From the NCBI RefSeq assembly GCF_002165255.2, contig NZ_CP028561.1, positions 248,001 to 312,000 of the forward strand: a DNA stretch of 64,000 nucleotides, written 5' to 3'. Numbering within the stretch: position 1 is the stretch's first letter; each line of letters starts with the position of its first letter. This DNA is from Acinetobacter sp. WCHA45. GTDB taxonomy: Bacteria > Pseudomonadota > Gammaproteobacteria > Pseudomonadales > Moraxellaceae. This document shows positions 48,117 to 54,788 of this stretch, in pieces. The position numbers and the translations under genes are program-made. The notes below the pieces were generated by a model. That model did not search any database. It had not been told where the DNA came from and saw only the letters and a program-made list of their open reading frames with translations.

Positions 48117-49323
48117 TGTTAAAATTTTGAATGCTGTCTTTTAAGATATTGCCATAGGCATAAGCAACACTATCCCAATCAATTAATTTCAGCGCATGCT
48201 GTCGAATCCTTAAAGTACGTTCAGCTGCTAATGTCGGTTCATTTAGTGTTTTTGAAATGGCAGATACCAATTCTTGAGTATTATGCGGATGAACTGCAAT
48301 ATGCTGAATATCTTCACCGAGTAAGTCTTCTATTCCAACCACATGTCCAACTACTGCAGGACAACCACAACCAATCGCTTCCATCAACGCAACGGGTAAT
48401 CCTTCTTGATCCCCATTATCTGCTCGCACAAAAGGTGCCACAAAAAGTGTCGCTTGTTGATACATTTGAGGTAACTGGTCTTGTGAGCGTGCACCCAAAA
48501 AGTTAACATTTTTTCCAAGATTCAATCGTGCAACTTGTTGTTTTAATGCAGACTCTTCAGGGCCAAACCCAACAATATTTAAACGTAATTCAGGATGCTT
48601 ATTCACTAAAATAGCCAAGGCATCCAACAAAAAGTTGAGCCCTTTTTTTGGCACCAATCGCCCTACAAAAAGCAACTCATTATGATGGCGTTTTATATTA
48701 GGGTTTGGAATAAACCGATGCTGTAAGTCTACTCCCATTGGAATTACATCTAGATGTTGAGGTCGTATGCACATTTGTGACAAATAGTCTTGCATAGCCT
48801 GACTAACCACTGTCATCGTAGTGGCATCTTCAGCAACCTGTTTTTTTATTTTCGTGAGCATATTCCCCTGTAACCCAAATAGATCTCCACCGTGTGAAGT
48901 TACAATATAAGGAAGATTGAATTGTTTGCTAAATCGACTTGCTATCCAACCTTGTGGAATTAACCAATGTGCATGAATAACATCAACCTTTTGTGTATCT
49001 AAAATTTTTCTAACTGCAAAATATTGTCCTATCAGAAAACTAGGAACAAGCAACCATTTCCACCAAAAAGCTTTCAAATTGTTAACAATGCCGCCATTAT
49101 TGACCAATAATTGTAATTTTTTAGGGGCATATTTATAACGAACGACCTGAACACCATCTAGGAACCCATTCGGATCGGCATTTACAGCATCGGGTACAAG
49201 TGCAATTACATGAAATTGCTGAGTAAGTCTTTTACAGAGTTCATGAACAAACCCAGGCTCATGATCATTTTCCCAGCGTGGATAAGTTGATGCTAAAACC
49301 AGTACTGTTTTTTTTTGCTTCAT
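48097..49323 (-). CDS. GT4-family glycosyltransferase, opposite strand
   Basis: A 408-residue GT-B transferase: LVLASTYPRWENDHEPGFV, VIHAHWLIPQGW, SHGGDLFGLQG, LLFVGRLVPKKGLNFLL and the EX7E motif EGLPVALMEAIGCGCPAVVG, all typical of family 4 enzymes. It is the only gene of the block on the minus strand and converges on the previous GT4 with a 20-base overlap. It may be a later addition at the island edge. Confidence 0.87.
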   Translation of the reverse strand: MKQKKTVLVLASTYPRWENDHEPGFVHELCKRLTQQFHVIALVPDAVNADPNGFLDGVQVVRYKYAPKKLQLLVNNGGIVNNLKAFWWKWLLVPSFLIGQYFAVRKILDTQKVDVIHAHWLIPQGWIASRFSKQFNLPYIVTSHGGDLFGLQGNMLTKIKKQVAEDATTMTVVSQAMQDYLSQMCIRPQHLDVIPMGVDLQHRFIPNPNIKRHHNELLFVGRLVPKKGLNFLLDALAILVNKHPELRLNIVGFGPEESALKQQVARLNLGKNVNFLGARSQDQLPQMYQQATLFVAPFVRADNGDQEGLPVALMEAIGCGCPAVVGHVVGIEDLLGEDIQHIAVHPHNTQELVSAISKTLNEPTLAAERTLRIRQHALKLIDWDSVAYAYGNILKDSIQNFNTKISMQ

Positions 49324-49408
49324 AGTAATATCTTATAGACAATAAACGGTGGATTCGAGTAAAAAGTTCGATAGTATAAAGGACAGCCGTCACTTTATTA
49401 GGTATAAG

Positions 49409-49723
49409 CTAGTCTATATCTTTTTGTTGAAGGTTGTTTAAATCATCTTTAATTTGTTGAGTCTGCTTATGAGTCATACCTTCGATGAAGATAATTTTCG
49501 CATGTATTTGAGAATTAAACTTTAGTATTTTCTTTCTAGCCTGTTGAATTAACTTGTTTAGAACAGAATTAGGGTGAAGTTTACCACCGATTTGAGCGTC
49601 CAGCTTTATTAGACCATCACAGTTGCACTTTATTATTGAATTTATGACTTTAAATTCCTTGGATTTTGAAGTTAAATGACATGGACAGTTTATTCTTTCA
49701 TGTCTACATGAACATACGACCAT
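49409..49723 (-). CDS. Hypothetical Cys-rich protein, 104 aa
   Basis: An open frame with no counterpart on the other strand, so not a shadow. The product has three CxC pairs in the first 34 residues (CSC, CPC, CNC), suggesting a zinc-binding head, followed by a basic helical tail (ARKKILKFNSQIHAK) ending in Gln/Asp-rich sequence. No good ribosome-binding site is seen before the ATG at 49723. It lies at the island edge next to the pilin remnant. I do not recognise the family. Confidence 0.45.
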   Translation of the reverse strand: MVVCSCRHERINCPCHLTSKSKEFKVINSIIKCNCDGLIKLDAQIGGKLHPNSVLNKLIQQARKKILKFNSQIHAKIIFIEGMTHKQTQQIKDDLNNLQQKDID

Positions 49724-49794
49724 ATGGACAAGGTAAAATTAAAATTAATATAATAAAAATCAATTATATAGTATTCGTCCATATGTATTAATTT

Positions 49795-50268
49795 ATGGAT
49801 TGTATTGAATTAATGATCGTTGTGGCGATTATCGGTATCTTGGCTGCGGTTGCGATTCCTGCGTATCAGGATTACACCAAGCGTGCGAAAGTAACGGAAG
49901 GCTTATCTTTGGCTGGTAGTGCAAAAACTGCTGTTGCTGAAAATGCATCTAATGGTGCTAAGTATAGTTTAGGTTGGGCTACACCAGCAGCTACTGCCAA
50001 TGTTAAAACGGTTGCTGTAGATGATAAAACAGGTGAGATTACAATTACGTATGATACTCCTGTTGCTCCAGCTTCTAAGAATACACTAATTCTAGCTCCT
50101 TTCACTGGTGGTGCTACTCCTGCTGCACTTCCTGACTCAACATCAGCGTATACTCCACCAGCTGATGCTGTTCAATGGCAATGTCTAGCTGCTGGTGCGA
50201 CTAAAAAAGTTTCTACAATGACAGCAGGTACTTTGGAAGCAAAACTAGCTCCATCTAACTGTCGTTAA
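49795..50268 (+). pseudogene. Type IV pilin remnant without leader and promoter
   Basis: The body of a second major pilin. Pilin homology begins abruptly at residue 4 of the mature sequence: the frame reads MDC then [17 protein letters not shown], where an intact pilin would have [14 protein letters not shown]. Without the leader peptide and cleavage site it cannot be processed, and no sigma-54 promoter is present upstream. The rest is undamaged: about 150 codons, a Cys pair (WQCLAAG and SNCR at the end), and a normal terminator. At DNA level it differs from pilA at many third positions even in the conserved part, so it is not a recent copy. TfpZ and PglL genes follow. It could be a silent donor cassette or simply debris. 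Confidence 0.8.
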
Positions 50269-50275
50269 TTTATGC

Positions 50276-50308
50276 AAAAAAAAAGACTGGTTCGCCAGTC
50301 TTTTTTTG
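50276..50308 (+). terminator. Rho-independent terminator after the pilin remnant
   Basis: Stem aagactgg / ccagtctt with a ttcg loop, flanked by a run of A before and seven T after, 15 bases after the remnant's stop. Confidence 0.88.
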
Positions 50309-50334
50309 GAATTAAGTTCTATAGGGTGATGAAA

Positions 50335-50595
50335 ATGAATATTAAAAATATTAATTTTTACTGGTAAATATGCAAAAATGAAAAATTTGGGATTAATGTT
50401 GAAGCGGGGGTAACTCAAAGAATAATAATTCAAATTTCTCAAGAAGCTTTGCAAGATATTAAGCCCGAAAATAGAAATGATTCAGTCAAAGAACAATTTA
50501 GTTCTAACCGCATTAAATTTGAAAAAATTGCAGAAGATAAAATTCGTGATTTTTCTAGTAGAATATCAATCGGCAGTGCAGATATTCTGAAATAA
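50335..50595 (+). pseudogene. Small gene interrupted by an in-frame stop
   Basis: ATG at 50335 opens an 86-codon frame that is open to TAA at 50593 except for a single TAA at 50365 (codon 11). The two parts read MNIKNINFYW and then, after the stop, a frame containing RIIIQISQEALQDIKPENR and IRDFSSRISIGSADILK. This resembles the short Acinetobacter DUF1488-like proteins (an IxxISQEALQD core), an impression from pattern only. No usable start lies between the stop and the core. The 356-base stretch between the pilin remnant and tfpZ holds only this and the terminator. Confidence 0.55.
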
Positions 50596-50624
50596 AGTCT
50601 GTATATGAACTAGAGCTCTTTTCT

Positions 50625-51359
50625 ATGTCCAAACGCCTAAAGTTTTTCCTTAGCCATTTATTGCTCTCATTTTTAGTCGCTTTATCGGTCGTTGGAGTAG
50701 TCTTTTTTATTTGGTATCCATCTTCACTTGCGACAGCTGTTGGCGTGACCCATATCTTTTTAATGTTATTGGCCATCGACGTGATTTTAGGACCACTTTT
50801 AGGCTTGTTAGTCTATAAAGAAGGTAAAAAAACACTCAAATTTGACCTAGGTGTCATTATTTTCATTCAAATTGTGGCTTTGTGTTATGGGGTGTTTAGT
50901 ATTGAACAAGGTCGGCCTGCATGGTTGGTTTATAATGTAGATCGTTTTGAATTGGTTAGAAAAAATGAATTGGTTGACAGTAATATTCAGCAAGCACAGT
51001 CAGAATTTCAAAAACCTTCATGGTTTAAACCTCAATATGTAGGTGTGGAACTTGCCAAAGATATCCAAACTCGCAATGATGATATGTTTGTAGAAGTGAT
51101 GGGCGGGATTTCCATCGCTCAAAAACCTGAGCGTTATGTACCGATGGCTGAAGTTAAACACCAAATCCAACAACGTGCCCAAAACTTGGAATTGCTTAAG
51201 CAATTCAATGATCAGCAATCTGTACAGAAAATTTTAGCCAAATATCCTCAAGCAGATGCTTTTGTTCCACTCAAAGCAACAGCAGTCGATATGACGGTAT
51301 TGATTAATAAAGAAAAAGGTGAAGTTGTTAAAATTGTAGATCTTCGCCCTTGGAAGTAA
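50625..51359 (+). CDS. tfpZ: TfpX/TfpZ-family type IV pilin accessory protein
   Basis: A 244-residue inner-membrane protein with three hydrophobic segments (about 10-32, 40-63, 73-93) and a periplasmic domain containing RPAWLVYNVDRFELV, a hallmark of the family. These proteins accompany particular pilin alleles in Pseudomonas and Acinetobacter and aid assembly of that pilin. Here the expected partner is the remnant pilin just upstream, not the intact pilA 20 kb away. A terminator follows, then pglL. Confidence 0.88.
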   Translation: MSKRLKFFLSHLLLSFLVALSVVGVVFFIWYPSSLATAVGVTHIFLMLLAIDVILGPLLGLLVYKEGKKTLKFDLGVIIFIQIVALCYGVFSIEQGRPAWLVYNVDRFELVRKNELVDSNIQQAQSEFQKPSWFKPQYVGVELAKDIQTRNDDMFVEVMGGISIAQKPERYVPMAEVKHQIQQRAQNLELLKQFNDQQSVQKILAKYPQADAFVPLKATAVDMTVLINKEKGEVVKIVDLRPWK

Positions 51360-51394
51360 ATTGTAGTTTTTATCTTATATTTAATTTGTGTGTT

Positions 51395-51429
51395 AAGGCT
51401 TAGCGATATAATTCACTAAGCCTTTTTAT
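51395..51429 (+). terminator. Rho-independent terminator after tfpZ
   Basis: Inverted repeat aaggcttag / ctaagcctt with a 12-base loop, then five T. It ends only about 12 bases before the pglL ATG, so pglL expression probably depends on read-through or on a promoter within this short gap. Confidence 0.75.
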
Positions 51430-51441
51430 TCTGTATAAAGT

Positions 51442-53076
51442 ATGCCATTTCTATGTCTCATTCTTGCTAGCCTCTTACTTAGCTTCGCTTGGCTATCACC
51501 ATTTCATACCTATCCCTGGGTGACATTTTCCAGTGAGCTGGCAAGCTTCGGAGCTGCTTTGGCGTTACTGGGTGTTTTGTTCAAACAAAATATTAGAATT
51601 CCTAAACCACAACTTTTGATGTTGCCGTTGCTTTTGATTCCTGTATTTCAATGGCTATTTGGACTCGTTCCAGATTTTAGTGTGGCATTGCTAAGTTTTT
51701 CATATGTTTTTATGTTTTGGTTGATGATGATAGGTGGATATAACCTGTCCTCTACATCTGAAAATCGTCAACGCTCTATGCAAGGGTTGAGTTATATCGT
51801 ACTGAGCGTTGCTTTTATAAGTAGTTTGATTGCGATTGTTCAATGGTTGAATTTAGAGTCAAACTTTAATTGGGTTATTCAGCTCAAAGGTAACCGCCCA
51901 TATGCAAATTTTGGTCAACCCAATAATTTAGCTACATTTTTGATTATAGGTTTAATGGGGGCATTGTTCTTATATGAAACGCATAAAGCATCTTTGTGGC
52001 TACTTATCCCAGCAAGCTTATCTATCTTATTTGCGATCTGCTTAACTCAGTCACGTACTTCCTTCCTAGTCTGTATTTTTATTTGTATCTATTGGGTGAT
52101 TAAGCAATATAAGAATAAACCAAGGCTTAATTTTATTAAGTTATTTGGTTGGGCTGCTACTTATTTTTTAATTGCGGGCTATTTATTGCCTATTATCGCA
52201 CAAGTCATGACGACAAGTGTTGGAGAGGCGGTAACCCATACAGCATCACTAGCACAACGTGCAGGTTCAGGGCATGAGCGTCTTGGGATGTGGATGCAAA
52301 TTATACATGCCATAGGTGAGCGTCCGTGGTTTGGTTATGGCTGGAATCAAACAAGTGTCGCGGTTGTGGAAAGTATTCATTTTAATACCGTGCAAGTTTG
52401 GTTTAATAGCGCGCATAATATCGTGTTAGATCTGTTGGTTTGGAATGGTTTGCCATTAGGCTTTTTAATTATTGCGTACTTTGCGATTTGGTTATTTTGG
52501 TTAAGTAAAAATGCAAAAGATACAATTTCGATTGTGGCAATATTAATGGTCAGCGCAATTTTGATGCATGCGATGTTGGAGTTTCCGCAGCGTTATGCTT
52601 ACTTTTTATTGCCAATGGGTTTTTTGTTGGGGTTAATTCAAGCTCAAACGCCAAATTTAAACGGTGTTAGCTTACATCGAAATATTATTCGTTGTGTATG
52701 GCTCGTTTCTCTGATTGTCTTACTGTTGATTTGGCGAGATTACAAACTGTTCCAAGAGAATAGTAAATTGGTTTTTAAGCAAAAACCAGTTTCAGAAGAA
52801 ATATTGGGAAGTTCTAAAATATTGATACTTACTCAATTTCAGCAAAGATTAGATTGGATTGCTTTAAAGCCTCAGACATTGATGTCTGATTCAGATCTTA
52901 GCGTAATTGGCGAAATGGTTGAAAATAAGGCTACACCTTATAATTTAAAAAAATATGCACAATTACTTGTTTATAATCATAAGCTTGATGAAGCGGAGCA
53001 ACAATTATTTGTTTTACAACAATTGTATAAGCAAAAAATAAGCTTGGTAGAAATTATGGAATTAAATAATAAATAA
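51442..53076 (+). CDS. pglL: PglL-type O-oligosaccharyltransferase (pilin-adjacent)
   Basis: A polytopic enzyme that transfers preassembled lipid-linked glycan to serine or threonine of exported proteins in the periplasm. 544 aa, about 11 membrane segments, with the PglL signature RPYANFGQPNNLATFL (about 150-165), a long periplasmic loop, the Wzy_C-type motif SGHERLGMWMQIIHAIGERPWFGYGW holding the conserved His, and a C-terminal soluble tail. Acinetobacter strains often have two such enzymes, one next to the pilin gene and devoted to it; this is the pilin-adjacent one by position. O-antigen ligase WaaL is the nearest alternative, less likely next to tfpZ. Confidence 0.87.
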   Translation: MPFLCLILASLLLSFAWLSPFHTYPWVTFSSELASFGAALALLGVLFKQNIRIPKPQLLMLPLLLIPVFQWLFGLVPDFSVALLSFSYVFMFWLMMIGGYNLSSTSENRQRSMQGLSYIVLSVAFISSLIAIVQWLNLESNFNWVIQLKGNRPYANFGQPNNLATFLIIGLMGALFLYETHKASLWLLIPASLSILFAICLTQSRTSFLVCIFICIYWVIKQYKNKPRLNFIKLFGWAATYFLIAGYLLPIIAQVMTTSVGEAVTHTASLAQRAGSGHERLGMWMQIIHAIGERPWFGYGWNQTSVAVVESIHFNTVQVWFNSAHNIVLDLLVWNGLPLGFLIIAYFAIWLFWLSKNAKDTISIVAILMVSAILMHAMLEFPQRYAYFLLPMGFLLGLIQAQTPNLNGVSLHRNIIRCVWLVSLIVLLLIWRDYKLFQENSKLVFKQKPVSEEILGSSKILILTQFQQRLDWIALKPQTLMSDSDLSVIGEMVENKATPYNLKKYAQLLVYNHKLDEAEQQLFVLQQLYKQKISLVEIMELNNK

Positions 53077-53088
53077 ACTTGTAAAATT

Positions 53089-53122
53089 CATCTACTTTAT
53101 CTTTTAAGGGATAAAGTAGATG
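53089..53122. terminator. Perfect 13-base inverted repeat between convergent pglL and bfr
   Basis: catctactttatc / gataaagtagatg around an eight-base loop, in the 53-base gap between two convergent genes. Flanks are AT-rich but without a long T run on either side, so it is a probable bidirectional terminator of non-classical form. Confidence 0.6.
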
Positions 53123-53129
53123 ACATGCT

Positions 53130-53594
53130 TTAAATTTGGCTTTGGATATAGTTTTCAATACCCACATTTTCAATGAGGTCGAGTTGGGTATCAAGCCAGT
53201 CCCAATATTCTTCTTCTTTCTCTAATATTTCCTGAACTAAATCACGTGTAACGTAGTCTTGTTGTGCTTCAGCAAGTTCAACAGCTTGTTTAATCGCTTC
53301 AATGTTTTCTTTTACTTTACGAATGTCGCAATTGAGGACTTCGATGGTATGTTGTCCAATATACAACTTGCCTAGATGCTGTAAATTAGGTAGGCCTTCT
53401 AAGAATAAGATCCGTTCAATGACCTTATCCGCATGCTTCATTTGACGAATTGATTCTTTATATTCAGCGGAGCCAAGTTTTTCAATTCCCCAGTCATTAA
53501 ACATACGAGAGTGTAAAAAATATTGGTTAATTGCAGTTAAATGGTGATAAAGCACCTGATTCAGTTGATTAATCACGTCTCGATTGCCTTTCAT
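53130..53594 (-). CDS. bfr: Bacterioferritin subunit lacking ferroxidase ligands
   Basis: A 154-residue bacterioferritin that forms 24-mer iron-storage shells. Overall similarity to E. coli Bfr is clear (INQYFLHSRMFNDWG, ERILFLEGLPNLQ), and the haem ligand Met52 and His54 are kept. By alignment to E. coli Bfr, the diiron ferroxidase ligands Glu18, Glu51, Glu94 and His130 are His18, Gln51, Val and Tyr; only Glu127 and His54 remain. Such subunits (haem-binding, non-catalytic) are known from two-gene bacterioferritins that co-assemble with a catalytic partner. The bfd gene lies upstream on the same strand. Confidence 0.92.
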   Translation of the reverse strand: MKGNRDVINQLNQVLYHHLTAINQYFLHSRMFNDWGIEKLGSAEYKESIRQMKHADKVIERILFLEGLPNLQHLGKLYIGQHTIEVLNCDIRKVKENIEAIKQAVELAEAQQDYVTRDLVQEILEKEEEYWDWLDTQLDLIENVGIENYIQSQI

Positions 53595-53859
53595 TGCACT
53601 TACTCCATAACACCATGATGCCCTAGTTTTTAAGGCAATTTATATGATTTTAATCAACAAATAATAATCTGACGAGTAAATTATAGAACGGCAAATGAAA
53701 ATCACAATCAAAATACGAAAAGCATTTTGGATTGGTACTAAAGTGAATCACTGAAATAAAAAAACCGCTTATCTGAGGAGTGGTTAAAGTTCGACAAGAA
53801 GGGGTGTAGTCGTAAACAGATCGTTAAATGAGGTTGTTGAGATATTGGATTAATTTAGA

Positions 53860-54054
53860 TTATGCAGCAACTGAAATACGAGCAGCTATTTCTGCGAGCT
53901 CATCACTAATAATAGAACGGGCTTCGGGTGCACAACGACCACAGCAAGTGCCTAAGTCGAGTAAATCACGAATTTCACGATAACTTTCAGCGCCGTTTGC
54001 AACAGCGTCTTTGATATCTTGATCTGTGATTCCACGGCATAAACAGACATACAT
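53860..54054 (-). CDS. bfd: Bacterioferritin-associated ferredoxin
   Basis: A 64-residue 2Fe-2S protein that binds bacterioferritin and reduces its stored iron for release. Cluster ligands are Cys4, Cys6, Cys38 and Cys41 (CLC and CCGRC), at the same positions as E. coli Bfd. The start MYVCLCRG at 54054 is chosen over an ATG 15 bases upstream because it gives the family N-terminus. A Fur-box-like sequence sits immediately upstream, in line with known iron-starvation induction. 265 gene-free bases separate it from bfr. Confidence 0.93.
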   Translation of the reverse strand: MYVCLCRGITDQDIKDAVANGAESYREIRDLLDLGTCCGRCAPEARSIISDELAEIAARISVAA

Positions 54055-54079
54055 GGGAGTGATCCACAAATATTAATGC

Positions 54080-54109
54080 GATAATTGATATTATTGATAA
54101 TTGTTATCG
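54080..54109 (-). promoter_or_regulatory. Fur box upstream of bfd
   Basis: The 15-mer tgataat-t-gttatcg (54095-54109) matches the 7-1-7 Fur consensus TGATAAT-N-ATTATCA at 12 of 14 positions, and a further gataattgatatta half-site pair adjoins it. It lies 26-55 bases upstream of the bfd start. Confidence 0.75.
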
Positions 54110-54162
54110 TTTGTCAATGAATTTCATTCTTAGAGTGAATATATTCTTATTGAGAATTTGAA

Positions 54163-54192
54163 TAAAAAAATACCACCTGATCGGTAGTATTC
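54163..54192 (-). terminator. Rho-independent terminator after ridA
   Basis: Read on the minus strand: aatactacc / ggtggtatt around a five-base loop, followed by a run of T. It lies about 35 bases after the ridA stop. Confidence 0.8.
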
Positions 54193-54226
54193 TTTCTTTA
54201 TTTTATCTATTTGATAAATATCGCAT

Positions 54227-54616
54227 TTAATTCTGTGTTGGAATGATAACAATACCATCCATTTCGACTAATGCACCTTTAGGTAGGCTTGCGACACCCA
54301 ATGCTGCACGAGCTGGATAGGGCTGGGCAAAATATTCGCCCATAATTTGATTCACCAATTGGAAGTGAGAAAGATCTGTAAGGAAGATATTCAATTTAGC
54401 GATATCTGCTAAGCTGCCACCTGCGGCTGCACATACTGCTTTTAGATTGTCGAATACACGACGAATCTGAGCCTCAATACCTTCTACAAGTTCCATACTG
54501 TATGGGTCTAAGCCAATTTGACCTGAAAGATAGAGCGTATTGCCAACAAGAATTGCTTGAGAATATGTTCCGATAGCAGCAGGGGCGTGTTCAGTATGAA
54601 TAACTTGACGTGACAT
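54227..54616 (-). CDS. ridA: RidA family reactive intermediate/imine deaminase
   Basis: RidA hydrolyses 2-aminoacrylate and related imines formed by PLP enzymes, protecting other PLP enzymes from damage. The trimeric family pattern is complete: IGTYSQAI near the N-terminus, [10 protein letters not shown], and the catalytic arginine in [21 protein letters not shown]. 129 aa. It follows spoT on the same strand, an arrangement found in other Gammaproteobacteria. Confidence 0.95.
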   Translation of the reverse strand: MSRQVIHTEHAPAAIGTYSQAILVGNTLYLSGQIGLDPYSMELVEGIEAQIRRVFDNLKAVCAAAGGSLADIAKLNIFLTDLSHFQLVNQIMGEYFAQPYPARAALGVASLPKGALVEMDGIVIIPTQN

Positions 54617-54788
54617 TAAGCTCTCCTATGTCATTGTTTCTATCTTAAACAATGTGACTTTAACACAAAAGTTTGGCTCCGAAACGGTCGAATACTGTTT
54701 AGTCGCAATTGTTTGCAAATGATTCATTAGCTTTAAGAATAAGGAATCTTTCAATTTTAATTCTGGGCGAACATCGTGTATTAAACGA

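Noticed and set aside
29504-49323. Prophage or insertion sequence as vehicle of the glycan block
   Set aside because: No integrase, transposase, terminal repeats of IS type or tRNA target was found at either edge.
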